In this document: in pieces, positions 43,492-52,376 of the stretch | Layout of the letters: each line of letters begins with the position of its first letter | Position numbering within the stretch: the stretch's first letter is position 1 | From: JALYUM01 sp036688685 | Lineage (GTDB): Bacteria; Pseudomonadota; Gammaproteobacteria; Burkholderiales; Burkholderiaceae_D | Direction: 5' to 3' | Assembly (NCBI RefSeq): GCF_036688685.1 | Contig: NZ_JAQQPS010000027.1 | Span: 7,263-71,262 of the forward strand | Length of the DNA: 64,000 bases | Notes under the pieces: generated by a model | What the model saw: the letters and a program-made list of their open reading frames with translations, nothing else | What the model was told of the DNA's origin: nothing | Database searches by the model: none | Made by a program: the position numbers and the translations under genes

Positions 43492-45180
43492 TTAGTCGTG
43501 ACGCAGCGCCAGCAGCGCCGCGTTGAATGCGAATGTGCCGCGCTGCAGGTCGGCAGCGATGCGACCGTCCTTCAACATCAGCAGGCGGTCGGCCAGCGCG
43601 GCTTCGCGGCGCAGGTGCGTGGCCAGCAGTACTGTGCGGCCGTGCGCGTGCTGCGCCAGGCGCGCCAGCACGTCGGCCGCGGTGGCGCTGTCGAGCGCTT
43701 CGGTCGGTTCATCGAGCAGCCAGAACGGCGACTGTTTCAGCAGCAGGCGCGCCAGCGCCAGGCGGCGTGCCTGGCCGCCGGACAAACCGAGGCCGCCTTC
43801 GCCCAGCATCGTGTCGAGGCCGCGCCCGAACTGGAGAATGTCGTGTTCCAGGCCGGCGGCGTGCAGGGCGTCCCACAGTTGCGCATCGCTGGCAGCGGGC
43901 GCGGCCAGGCGCAGGTTGTCGCGCACACTGTCCTGGAACAGTTCGGTGTGCTGGGTCAGCCAGGTGCAAGCCTGGGCCTGCACCTGGCCGGATGCGGGTG
44001 CCAGCTCGCCGGCGGCGAGCGCCAGCAGCGTCGATTTGCCGGCGCCGCTGGCGCCAATGATGGCCACGCGCTCGCCGCTGCCGATGCGCAGCATGACGGC
44101 GTGCAGTGCGGCGCCGTCGCGGCCGGCGTGGACGACGCTGGCGTCAAGCAGGCGTAGCGCGGTGTCGGCATCTGGCAGACTTGGGCCTGGCGTAGCCGGG
44201 CTGTTCTGGCGCAGTCGGGGCGCCACGCGCCGCGCCGCCAGCGCGCTGCGGCCCGCTTCGATGGCGCCGCGCCGCAAGGCCGCGAACGGCTCGAGCGCGG
44301 TCAGCGCCGTCAGCAGCGCCAGTGCGGCCAGCGGCGCGCCGATCAGTTTGCGTTCGGCGAGCATACCGACTGCCAGCAGGACGCAGGCCACCGTTGCATG
44401 GCTGCCGGCGGCCCAGCCCCAGCCGGCCCGTACTTCCAGCTGGTGCAGGGCGTCGTCGACCTGGGCCAGCCTGCCATCGAGCGCGCCGAGCTGCGCGCAC
44501 TGGGCCGTCAGGCGTCCCGCCATCAGCAGGTCGGTCTGGCCGGCCACCAGGTCGATGCTGGCGGCGCGCAGGCGTTCCAGTGCGCGCACCCGGTGCAGTG
44601 CCAGCACGCGCGCGCGCCTCGCCACGATGACAGCGATGCCGCCGCCGCACAGCACCAGCCAGGCGAACATCGCCACGCCCAGGCGCAGGTCGATCGCGCC
44701 CAGCAGGACGCCGGCCAGCAAGGCGGCGCCAAGGGCTGCGCAGGCCGGGGCCAGCAGGCGCAGGTAAATCGATTCGAGGGCGTCGATGTCGTGGGTCAGG
44801 CGAAACAGCAGACGCGCCGGGCGACGCAGCAGCGTGCGCGCCGCATCGGGTGCGGCCCAGCCGCGAAACAGCTGCTCGCGCAGCGTCGCCAGCACGGCAA
44901 AGGTGGCGTCGTGCGTGACCATGCGCTCGGCGTAGCGCCCGAAGGTACGGCCCAGTGCCAGCAGGCGGATGGCGGCGCTGGGCACGAACACGTTGAACAT
45001 GAAGGTGGCGCCGGCCAGCCCGGCCAGCGCAGTCGCGCTGATGAACCAGCCGGAGGTGCCAAGCAGCGCCATGCCGGCCCATACCACCAGGGTCGAGAGC
45101 AGCGCGCCGAGCGCCAGGCGGGCGCCGGCCACGCGGGCGAACAGGGCCAGAATGGTGAATGTATCGTTGGGGCGTTTCAT
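43492..45180 (-). CDS. cydC: Heme/thiol ABC exporter CydC
   Basis: This 562-residue protein is a half-transporter: N-terminal transmembrane domain (about residues 15-310) and C-terminal ATPase domain with Walker A GASGAGKST, signature LSGGQARRLALARLLL and Walker B FWLLDEPTEALD. With CydD it forms the heterodimer needed for cytochrome bd assembly, moving glutathione/cysteine or sensing heme. It overlaps cydD by 4 bases and lies directly before cydA. Confidence 0.94.
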   Translation of the reverse strand: MKRPNDTFTILALFARVAGARLALGALLSTLVVWAGMALLGTSGWFISATALAGLAGATFMFNVFVPSAAIRLLALGRTFGRYAERMVTHDATFAVLATLREQLFRGWAAPDAARTLLRRPARLLFRLTHDIDALESIYLRLLAPACAALGAALLAGVLLGAIDLRLGVAMFAWLVLCGGGIAVIVARRARVLALHRVRALERLRAASIDLVAGQTDLLMAGRLTAQCAQLGALDGRLAQVDDALHQLEVRAGWGWAAGSHATVACVLLAVGMLAERKLIGAPLAALALLTALTALEPFAALRRGAIEAGRSALAARRVAPRLRQNSPATPGPSLPDADTALRLLDASVVHAGRDGAALHAVMLRIGSGERVAIIGASGAGKSTLLALAAGELAPASGQVQAQACTWLTQHTELFQDSVRDNLRLAAPAASDAQLWDALHAAGLEHDILQFGRGLDTMLGEGGLGLSGGQARRLALARLLLKQSPFWLLDEPTEALDSATAADVLARLAQHAHGRTVLLATHLRREAALADRLLMLKDGRIAADLQRGTFAFNAALLALRHD

Positions 45181-46832
45181 GCGGCTTGCCTCGCGCTGGT
45201 GGTCGGGCCGACGTGGATCACGCGGCCGATGCGTGCTGCCAGCGCCAGGTCGTGGGTGGCCACGATCATGGTGCGGCCCTGGGCCAGCAGGAGCAGGGCG
45301 TCGATGACTTGGGTGCCGGTGTCGCGGTCGAGCCGGGCGGTGGGTTCATCGGCCAGCAGCAGCGTGGTGCCGGATGCGACCGCGGCGCGCGCCAGCGCCA
45401 GGCGCACCAGTTCTCCGCCGGACAGGCCGGTGCCGCCTTCGCCCAGGCTGGCGTGCGGGGTGGCGTGTTGCACTTGTCCGAGTCCGGCAAAATCGATCGC
45501 GCGGCTCACCGCCAGGCTGGACACGCCGGGACGCGCCAGGGCGACATTGCTGCGCACGGTGGCGGGGAAGACGTGCGGCGCCTGGCCGATCCAGGCCATG
45601 CCGGCGCGCAGCAGGGGGGCGCTGGCGTCATCGAGCACGGCGCCGCCGATGCGGATGGTGCCGCCGCTGGCCGGGGCCAGGCCGGCGATCAGCGCCAACA
45701 AGGTCGTCTTGCCGCTGCCGCTGGCGCCCACCAGGGCGACGTGTTCGCCGGCGCCGATGTGCAGGTCGAGGCCATTGAACAGGGGCGTTTCAGTGCCGTG
45801 CCCGAACTGCAGCGCCGCGATGTCGATGGCGGGCGCTGTGGTGAGGGCGGCGGCATGCGCCGCCTGCAGTGCGCCGGGTACGGCCAGCATGTCGGCGTCG
45901 AGTGCTGCGAGCGCGTCGAGCGCGGCCTGGCCGGACGCCTTGTCATGCCAGACCGCTGCCAGTTCGCGCAGCGGCTCGAAAAAGGCGGGCGCCAGCAAGA
46001 GCACGAACATGCCCTGGCCGATGGTGAGGCGCCGGCCCCAGCTGCCCGGAACGATTTCGCCGAGCAGGTGAAAGCCGATGTACACCGCGACCAGCGCGAC
46101 GCCCAGAGCGGAAAACAGTTCCAGTGCGGTCGACGATAAAAAGGCGATGCGCAGAACCGCCATGGTACTGGCGCGCACCGCTTCGGCCGTGGCGCGCAGG
46201 CGCAGCGCGGTGGCGTCGATGGCGCCGAGTGCGCGCAGGGTCGACAGGCCGCGCAGGCGGTCGAGCAAAAAGCCGTTCATGCCGCCGCTGACATGTAGCT
46301 GGGCCGCGCTGGCGGCCTGCGCGCGCCAGCCGATGATGACCATGAACAGGGGAATCAGGGGCGCGGCGCAGACCAGGACCAGGGCGGCGAGCCAGGACTG
46401 GGTCAGGACGGCCAGCGCGATCACGGGCGGCACCAGCATCACACGCCAACGCGCCGGCTGGTAGCGCAGCAGCCATGGCAGCACGGCTTCGGCCTGTTCG
46501 GCCATCACGCTGGCGGCCTGGCCGGAGGGCAGGCGGGCCGGATCGAGCGGGGAACGGCGCGCCAGCGCGGCGGCCGCGTTGGTGCGCAACTGGCTCACAC
46601 GTTCGCGCGCGGCTGCAAACAGGCGCCGTGCCGCCCAGGCTTCGAAGCTGGCGCGTGCCAGGCCCAGCAGCAGAAAAACGAGCGCGGGGACCAGCATGCC
46701 ATCCACGCCGGCGCCGTTGGCCAGGCGCTCGATGGCGCAGGCCAGCAGCGCGGCTTGGGCAATCCACAGCAGCGGCGCGGCACTCAGGCCGAGCGTGCTG
46801 TTGCGTGCGGTGTCGGGTTGTTGCGTTGCCAT
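45177..46832 (-). CDS. cydD: Heme/thiol ABC exporter CydD
   Basis: This 551-residue half-transporter has six predicted helices and an ATPase domain with Walker A GASGSGKTT, signature LSGGELVRLALARA and Walker B LLLADEPTARLD. With CydC it supports cytochrome bd maturation. It is the first gene of the cyd operon; the 206-bp region to the divergent regulator should contain its promoter. Confidence 0.94.
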   Translation of the reverse strand: MATQQPDTARNSTLGLSAAPLLWIAQAALLACAIERLANGAGVDGMLVPALVFLLLGLARASFEAWAARRLFAAARERVSQLRTNAAAALARRSPLDPARLPSGQAASVMAEQAEAVLPWLLRYQPARWRVMLVPPVIALAVLTQSWLAALVLVCAAPLIPLFMVIIGWRAQAASAAQLHVSGGMNGFLLDRLRGLSTLRALGAIDATALRLRATAEAVRASTMAVLRIAFLSSTALELFSALGVALVAVYIGFHLLGEIVPGSWGRRLTIGQGMFVLLLAPAFFEPLRELAAVWHDKASGQAALDALAALDADMLAVPGALQAAHAAALTTAPAIDIAALQFGHGTETPLFNGLDLHIGAGEHVALVGASGSGKTTLLALIAGLAPASGGTIRIGGAVLDDASAPLLRAGMAWIGQAPHVFPATVRSNVALARPGVSSLAVSRAIDFAGLGQVQHATPHASLGEGGTGLSGGELVRLALARAAVASGTTLLLADEPTARLDRDTGTQVIDALLLLAQGRTMIVATHDLALAARIGRVIHVGPTTSARQAA

Positions 46833-46946
46833 ATTGTTATTTCAGCGGCCACGCTGAATCTTTCCATTATTTTGAATTTTCAGAAGTTAGTGAAATTATG
46901 CACCTAAAAATTACAAAAGCGATCATAGTGGAGTAGCTTGGTCGGG

Positions 46947-46965
46947 AATTGTCAAAACGACAATT
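46947..46965. promoter_or_regulatory. Perfect inverted repeat between cydD and the GbsR-like regulator
   Basis: AATTGTC-AAAAC-GACAATT is a perfect 7-bp palindrome with a 5-bp centre in the divergent intergenic region. It is a candidate operator for the adjacent winged-helix regulator. A second, smaller repeat (AACTT-CGAA-AAGTT) lies at 47018-47031 just before the regulator's start. Confidence 0.55.
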
Positions 46966-47038
46966 TCCTGGCGGGCGTGTGTGCCTAAAATGAACGTGAG
47001 ATAATCCAGCTTTCTAAAACTTCGAAAAGTTCACCATC

Positions 47039-47596
47039 GTGACGCCACTGGTCCACACGTTTGTCAGCCACTTCGGCGAGATGGGCAGCCGCTGGGGGAT
47101 CAACCGCACGGTTGGTCAGATCTACGCGTTGCTGTTCGTCACCGAGCAGCAACTGCACGCCGACGACATCGGCGAAAAACTGGGTATTTCGCGCTCGAAC
47201 GTGAGTATCGGTTTGAAGGAACTGCAGTCGTGGGGCTTGGTGCGCCTGTCGCGCATTCCGGGCGACCGGCGCGAATATTTCACTTCGCTGGGCGATGTCC
47301 AGGAAATTTTCCGCGTGGTGGCCGCCGAGCGGCGCCGGCGTGAAGTCGCCCCGACCTTGTCGGTGCTGCGCGAGTCGCTGCTGGTCACCGTAAAAACGCC
47401 AGATGACGCTTTTGCGCAGGAGCGCATGCGCGAAATGCATGACCTGGTGGACATGGCCAACAACTGGTTCGACGATTTGCAGCGCATGTCGCCTGAGGCG
47501 ATGGCGCAGTTGATGAAGATGGGCTCGAAGGTACAAAAGCTGTTGCGCACCAAGGAGCGCCTGTTTGGTAGCGCAAAAGATCCGGTCGACGAGTGA
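47039..47596 (+). CDS. GbsR/MarR-family transcriptional regulator
   Basis: This 185-residue protein begins with GTG at 47039. A winged-helix region fits GbsR/MarR proteins (TVGQIYALLFVTEQQLHADDIGEKLGISRSNVSIGLKELQSWGLVRLSRIPGDRREYFTSLGDVQEIFRVV), with the typical wing after a helix-turn-helix at about residues 43-64. The C-terminal half is helical and may dimerise. It is divergent from cydDCABX with a palindrome in between, so it is a likely regulator of cytochrome bd, as in several betaproteobacteria. The signal is unknown. Confidence 0.88.
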   Translation: MTPLVHTFVSHFGEMGSRWGINRTVGQIYALLFVTEQQLHADDIGEKLGISRSNVSIGLKELQSWGLVRLSRIPGDRREYFTSLGDVQEIFRVVAAERRRREVAPTLSVLRESLLVTVKTPDDAFAQERMREMHDLVDMANNWFDDLQRMSPEAMAQLMKMGSKVQKLLRTKERLFGSAKDPVDE

Positions 47597-47600
47597 GCGC

Positions 47601-48044
47601 ATGAACGTCACCCTGGAACCCGTCACGGTCGACAATTTCGAAGCGCTGATGGACATGGAATTACCTCCAGATCAGGCTGTCAACCTGGCCAGCAACGCGT
47701 ATTCGATCGCGCAGGCCCACTACTATCCCGACTGGCGCCCGCGCGCCATTTATTGCGATGGCGCGCCGGCGGGTTTCGCGCTGTACGATGTCGAAGGGGA
47801 CGATGAGCCGGGGCATTACGCCATTTACCGACTGATGATCGATTATCCGCGCCAGCACCAGGGCATCGGCCGCGCCGCCATGCTGTTGCTGCTGGCCGAA
47901 ATCCGCGCCTGCCATAATGCGTGCCGCATTTCAATCTGCTACAAGCCGGGCAATGTCACAGCGCAGCGGTTTTACGGATCGCTGGGATTTACCGAAACCG
48001 GTGTTGACGCGCGCGCCGAGATGGTGGCTGAGATACGGTTGTAA
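47601..48044 (+). CDS. GNAT-family N-acetyltransferase
   Basis: This 147-residue protein counts from ATG 47601, five bases after the regulator's stop. The GNAT core is clear: strand-turn HYAIYRLMIDYPRQHQGIGRAAM contains the acetyl-CoA pyrophosphate loop QxxGxG, and the C-terminal ITFAL-like CYKPGNVTAQRFYGSLGFTETG is typical. The opening VTLEPVTVDNFEALMDMEL resembles polyamine acetyltransferases (PaiA/BltD style), but the substrate is not certain. Confidence 0.88.
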   Translation: MNVTLEPVTVDNFEALMDMELPPDQAVNLASNAYSIAQAHYYPDWRPRAIYCDGAPAGFALYDVEGDDEPGHYAIYRLMIDYPRQHQGIGRAAMLLLLAEIRACHNACRISICYKPGNVTAQRFYGSLGFTETGVDARAEMVAEIRL

Positions 48045-48133
48045 GCCGCCGGAAAGACTGCGGATGCGCCAAGCGGCGCTTGCACGGCGCGCATGCAGCA
48101 CTGTGCAAGGCCGGGGACATCGCCGCGCTGGTT

Positions 48134-48400
48134 TTAAATCCTGTGAATGCCGGTAATATACGCCGGACCATTCAGCGGCTGGTAAATTTCAACGACCGCT
48201 TCCCACATGACATCTGCTGGCGGTATCGACGCCGTGCATTTATAGCGGAAATTTTCGCCGGCCACTACCTGCGTTGAAACGGCAGTTGGCGAGTAATGCA
48301 CGCCAACAAAGCCGTTGAGTGCAGTTTTGAAAACGGCGGCATCTGCAGGTGTCACGCCATGATATGGCGTCCACCCACCGACCAATGCTTGATTTGACAT
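48134..48400 (-). CDS. Small cystatin/stefin-like protein
   Basis: This 88-residue protein has no signal peptide. It shows the three cystatin marks in order: a Gly-Gly near the N-terminus (LVGGW, Gly8-Gly9), the hairpin motif QVVAG at residues 44-48 followed by ENFRYKCTAS, and a final strand pattern (WEAVVEIYQPL...YITGIHRI) like the C-terminal half of human stefin A (TQVVAGTNYYIKV... LTGYQ). Stefins block papain-like cysteine proteases. Bacterial versions are rare. The target is unknown and the call rests on motif resemblance only. It faces the GNAT gene. Confidence 0.7.
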   Translation of the reverse strand: MSNQALVGGWTPYHGVTPADAAVFKTALNGFVGVHYSPTAVSTQVVAGENFRYKCTASIPPADVMWEAVVEIYQPLNGPAYITGIHRI

Positions 48401-48980
48401 GATGTACTTTCTAAATCAGACGTGGTCCTACTCATATGGCTTTTCGGAATTCGCCCCATTTATTTCGTTGGTTTCTGGAATCCAATCATTCGCCAGAGTC
48501 CGCTGCGAGATAATGCGCGCAATGCATAGTAAATCCAGCATCACTATGCAGATAAGATTATTATCGTGTGGTGGCGGTATTGGCGCGAATAATTGTCCCT
48601 CAAAAGCGGCGCGCGGAACACGCCTTCTGGCTTTATATATTTTTAAGCGCCGTTGCAATTGGATGGAATTCTGCAGCGTGTACCAGTGTATGCTGGGCGG
48701 CGCTAGCGGGAATGTCCATAAAACCATTTCATACAAACCAAATAGGGTCAGTGTAAAATTTCCAAGCAATTTTTCTAATTAGAAAATAAAATAAATAGGG
48801 TCAGAGTCGAATTGTTTGGCAACTAATTGCAAAACAATTCGACTCTGACCCTACCGGTTGACTTACGGAATTAGTTGCAGATTAATTTGACTCTGACCCT
48901 AATTGATGGGTAATTGATTGAGGGAATGGCGGGGTGCGAGGAACGGGGCGGTAGTCTGGCACCAGGGAATGCGGGTCGCG
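48401..48980. other. 580-bp AT-rich region without a supported gene
   Basis: GC content falls sharply compared with both sides. Reading frames of 60-128 codons exist on both strands but lack ribosome sites and family features. The right half (48741-48903) contains repeated copies of a GGGTCAGAGTC-type motif, including a long perfect hairpin. This is probably a decayed or foreign spacer. Confidence 0.4.
48796..48853. repeat. Perfect 22-bp inverted repeat with 14-base loop, GGGTCAGAGTC family
   Basis: 48796-48817 (begins TAGGGTCAGAGTCGAATT) is the exact reverse complement of 48832-48853. A third copy of the arm (AATTTGACTCTGACCCTAATT-like) lies at 48884-48903 and a partial one at 48741-48760. 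The loop also holds AACTAATTGCA, whose complement-like ATTAGTTGCA occurs at 48870-48879. Such palindromic units are dispersed in some betaproteobacterial genomes. Confidence 0.85.
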
Positions 48981-50564
48981 TTAACTGGCGATGACGACGC
49001 GGTTTTTACCGGCCTGCTTGGCCTGGTACATGGCGCGGTCGGCGCGCCGGATCAGCGCGGTCTGTTCCTCGTTCGGCAGGCGCAGCGCCACACCGGCCGA
49101 AAAGGTGATCAGCAATTTTTCGTTTTCGTGCAAGAAGTAATGGCGCGTCAGTTCGCGCTGCAGCCGCGTCATGGTCGCCGCTGCCGCCTCGACCGTCGTT
49201 TCCGGCAGCACGATCAAAAATTCCTCGCCGCCGAAGCGGGCAATCACATCCATCGAGCGCAGCGTGTCCTTGACCGTTTTCACCAGATGTTTCAGCGCAT
49301 TGTCGCCGGCGATATGGCCGTAGGTATCGTTCAGTTTCTTGAAATCGTCCAGGTCCAGCAGCGCCACGCACAGCGTTGTGCCGCGGCGGTCGGCGCGCGC
49401 GCTCTCGCGTTCATACAATTCGTCCAGGCCGCGACGGTTCAGGCTGCCGGTAAGCTGGTCTTCGCGCACCAGGTCGGACAGGTTGCGCAGCTTTTCTTCC
49501 AACTGGCGGATGCGCTGTTCCGCTTCCTGCACTTCCTGGTGGGCTGCCAGCATGCGGTCGCGCGAAAGCAAGGCTTCCTCCTGCACCTTGCTGGTTTCTT
49601 TCAGCACTTCATCGAGCACAACGTCGAGTTGGGCAATGTCTTCCGCGCCGCGGATGCGCGTGGAAAAACCATCGATCTTGCTGTGAAATTCGCCGGTCGA
49701 CTGGGCCACGAAGCCGAGCCGTTCGACAAACGTCATCATCATGTTCTTGACGGTCAGCTTCACGTCCGACAAGCCATGCTTGAGCTGGCCCTGCTTGTAG
49801 ATCACGTCCTTCAGCGAGCGGGTTGCATCTTCCAGCGAGCGCTGGTCGATCGGCCCGGAAATCAGTTCCGTGACGATGGTCACCTGGCCGCGCATCCAGC
49901 TGTCGTCGTCGAGCAATTCGCCGACGTTTTCCAGCAGCAGTTTGAACAGCCGCAGCAGCAATTCCTGTTGCTCGGCGTCGTCGCCGCTTTTCAGTTCGAT
50001 GCGGTAGCACAGCTCTTTCAGACGCGCCGCGATCTCCAGCAAGGCGGCTTCGCCATGCGCGTTCTTGACGGCGGCGCCGAGCGCTTCAGCTTCGCTAATC
50101 AGGGTCGGGCTGCCGGCAAGCAGCGACGCCACCGCAAACGCCAGCGTGCGGCTGAGCATGTCGCGCAGGATGCGCTCGTCGTTGCTCTCAATGCCCAGTA
50201 CATCAATGGGCGTGGTGCGCCGCAAGTATTTTTCGGCCAGTTGCGACAGGCTACGCGCGTAGCCATCCCAGTCGCGTAGCTTGACGGCGCGGTTCAGGCG
50301 GCGCCCGAAATCGGCCAGTTCACCCGGCGTGGTCGACAGCGTTACGGCAAACCCGTTGAGCACCATCTCCGGGCCCGGATCGGGCAGCACGGTGGGCGCG
50401 AGCGCAGGCGGCACCCCGACGATTTCGTTGTAGATATCGCGGTACGCGTCTGGCGTCGGCGCAATCCGGCGCACCGCCAGGCGTTTGAAGGCCTCGCGCG
50501 CCACCTCGGTCGGATTGGCGCCGGGGCCGGGGGAGGGGGAGGCGGGTGGAACGGTTGTGGACAT
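48981..50564 (-). CDS. Diguanylate cyclase (GGDEF domain)
   Basis: This 527-residue cytoplasmic protein has no transmembrane helix. It has a helical N-terminal region (AREAFKRLAVRRIAPTPDAYRDIYNEIV... LQLAEKYLRR), a coiled-coil linker (EVQEAEQRIRQLEEKLRNL) and a GGDEF domain with the active-site motif RFGGEEFLIVLPE. The start of the domain is DQLTGSLNRRGLDELYERE. There is no clear RxxD inhibitory site before GGEEF. It would make c-di-GMP from GTP. The N-terminal sequence has the 'APTPxxYRxIYNE' opening common in betaproteobacterial GGDEF proteins. Confidence 0.93.
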   Translation of the reverse strand: MSTTVPPASPSPGPGANPTEVAREAFKRLAVRRIAPTPDAYRDIYNEIVGVPPALAPTVLPDPGPEMVLNGFAVTLSTTPGELADFGRRLNRAVKLRDWDGYARSLSQLAEKYLRRTTPIDVLGIESNDERILRDMLSRTLAFAVASLLAGSPTLISEAEALGAAVKNAHGEAALLEIAARLKELCYRIELKSGDDAEQQELLLRLFKLLLENVGELLDDDSWMRGQVTIVTELISGPIDQRSLEDATRSLKDVIYKQGQLKHGLSDVKLTVKNMMMTFVERLGFVAQSTGEFHSKIDGFSTRIRGAEDIAQLDVVLDEVLKETSKVQEEALLSRDRMLAAHQEVQEAEQRIRQLEEKLRNLSDLVREDQLTGSLNRRGLDELYERESARADRRGTTLCVALLDLDDFKKLNDTYGHIAGDNALKHLVKTVKDTLRSMDVIARFGGEEFLIVLPETTVEAAAATMTRLQRELTRHYFLHENEKLLITFSAGVALRLPNEEQTALIRRADRAMYQAKQAGKNRVVIAS

Positions 50565-50668
50565 GGGCGGCTTGCAGTGAGTTCGAGATTGACTCTATGA
50601 TAATGTGAATTTCCACTCGACATCTTAGGAAAAAAGGCAGGAAACCCTACTATTCTCACACTTTACGG

Positions 50669-51316
50669 CTACTCAACCAAATGATTGCGAATCGCATAGT
50701 GGGTCAACTCGGCACTATTCTTGAGTTTCATCTTCACCAGCAGGCGCGCGCGGTACTCGCTGACGGTCTTCACCGAGAGGGATAACTCCAGCGCGATATC
50801 GCTCACGGTCTTGCCGGAAGCGATCAAGGTGAGGGTCTGGTATTCGCGGTCGGAGAGCGTATCGTGAACCGGCGTGGTATGGTCTTCGCCCACTTGCGAC
50901 GCCAGCGTTTGGGCCAGCGCGGCGCTGACATATTTCTGCCCGGCGGCCACTTGCCGGATCGCCACCACGAGTTCTTTGGGCGCGGCCTGCTTGGTGAGGT
51001 AACCGGCCGCGCCGGCTTTCAGCGAACGGATGGCGTACTGGTCTTCGCGGTGCATCGACAACATCAATACCTGCGTATCGGGATATTCTTTTTTGATCTG
51101 TTTGAGCACTTCGATACCGTTTTTGTCAGGCATCGAAATGTCGAGCAGCATGACGTGGCAACGCGACTTGGGAAACAGGCGAATCGCGTCCAGGCCGTTC
51201 TCGGCCTCGCCGCCCACGACGATATCGCGCGAGTCAGCCAGGATTTGCTTGAGCCCCTCGCGCACGATGGCGTGGTCGTCGGCAATGAAGACGCGGATGG
51301 TGGCTTTTTCGGTCAT
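50669..51316 (-). CDS. NarL/FixJ-family response regulator
   Basis: This 215-residue protein has a receiver domain with Asp13/Asp14 and the phosphorylation site Asp59 in MLLDISMPDKNG. A LuxR-type helix-turn-helix follows (LSDREYQTLTLIASGKTVSDIALELSLSVKTVSEYRARLLVKMKLKNSAELTHYA). Its ATG overlaps the histidine kinase gene by four bases, so the two form a coupled pair. Targets are unknown. It belongs to the group that responds to HisKA_3 kinases. Confidence 0.94.
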   Translation of the reverse strand: MTEKATIRVFIADDHAIVREGLKQILADSRDIVVGGEAENGLDAIRLFPKSRCHVMLLDISMPDKNGIEVLKQIKKEYPDTQVLMLSMHREDQYAIRSLKAGAAGYLTKQAAPKELVVAIRQVAAGQKYVSAALAQTLASQVGEDHTTPVHDTLSDREYQTLTLIASGKTVSDIALELSLSVKTVSEYRARLLVKMKLKNSAELTHYAIRNHLVE

Positions 51317-52368
51317 GGGGTGGAAACTGGCGGCATGCAGGGAGTAAGTGGTATCAGGACACTCACCATCGTGCCACCTCCGGGCGGAACCGACAAGGTC
51401 AAGCTGCCTTTCAGCGCCCTGGCGCGCTCCTCCATGCCGCGCATGCCGAAGGAATCGGGTTTCAGGCGATCAGGGGCCGCCACCCCGCGGCCGTTGTCGC
51501 TGATCGACAATTGCAAGGTATCGGCCACCTGGCGCAGTCGCACCGATACGGCCGTGGCCGCGGCGTGCTTGGCGATATTTGTCAGCGCCTCCTGAAAAAT
51601 GCGGAACAGCGCGGTGGCCTGCTCGTCGCTGAGCGCGATAGCCGGATCGATGCGCGCGCGGCAGGCAATCCCGGTGCGGCCGGCAAACTCGCTGGCCTGC
51701 CACTCCAGCGCCGCGACGATGCCCAGGTCGAGCGTGGACGGGCGCAGATCGCGCGCGATGCGGTGCACGGCATCGATGCTGCGGTCGACCAGGCTGTCGA
51801 GATACGCCGCCTTGACTGCCAGCATGGGCGGCTCGGCCGGCAGGCGCTGGGTCAGCATGGCCAGCGCCATTTTGATGGCGCTCAGGTTGCCGCCCAGGTC
51901 GTCGTGCAGCTCGCGCGCGATGTGGGCCCGTTCCTGTTCCTTGACCAGTTCGCTGTGACTGCGCAACGCGGCCAGCGCCAGTTGCGCCGTCTTGCTGTCG
52001 GTGATATTGGTCATGATGCCGTCCCACAGCAGCACGGCGCCGGCCATGCGCGGACTGGCACGCAGGCTGATCCATTTCACGTCGTCCCAGGCCGCGACAT
52101 GGATGCGGCCCTCCCAGTTCCAGGGCGCCATGCTGGCGCGTGAGGCCTGCATCGCGGCCAGGTAAGCCGCGCGGTCCTGTTCCAGGATCAAACCCAGCAA
52201 GCGGCCCGGATCCTGCTGCAGGACGTCCGGCGTGATGCCCAGCAGCGCCGCGCAGCCGTCGGAAAGATACGGAAACGCGATGCTGCCGTCCGGCTGCTGC
52301 GCGCACTGGTACACCAGCCCCGGCATGTGGCTGGCGACGGCGTCAAAACGGGCTTGATACTGGTCCAT
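51313..52368 (-). CDS. PAS-domain sensor histidine kinase (NarX/DegS class)
   Basis: This 351-residue protein counts from ATG 52368. A PAS-like domain (residues 5-125, FDAVASHMPGLVYQCAQQPDGSIAFPYLSDGCAALLGIT) precedes a HisKA_3 dimerisation domain with the phosphorylated His155 in ARELHDDLGGNLSAIKMALA. A HATPase domain follows (EALTNIAKHAAATAVSVRL and SISDNGRGV). No membrane helices are present, so it senses a cytoplasmic cue. It pairs with the overlapping response regulator downstream. Confidence 0.92.
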   Translation of the reverse strand: MDQYQARFDAVASHMPGLVYQCAQQPDGSIAFPYLSDGCAALLGITPDVLQQDPGRLLGLILEQDRAAYLAAMQASRASMAPWNWEGRIHVAAWDDVKWISLRASPRMAGAVLLWDGIMTNITDSKTAQLALAALRSHSELVKEQERAHIARELHDDLGGNLSAIKMALAMLTQRLPAEPPMLAVKAAYLDSLVDRSIDAVHRIARDLRPSTLDLGIVAALEWQASEFAGRTGIACRARIDPAIALSDEQATALFRIFQEALTNIAKHAAATAVSVRLRQVADTLQLSISDNGRGVAAPDRLKPDSFGMRGMEERARALKGSLTLSVPPGGGTMVSVLIPLTPCMPPVSTP

Positions 52369-52376
52369 GCGGCCTT

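Noticed and set aside
48428..48769. 113-codon minus-strand and 62-128-codon plus-strand frames in the AT-rich spacer
   Set aside because: No ribosome binding site, no domain, and the frames run into the repeat cluster.
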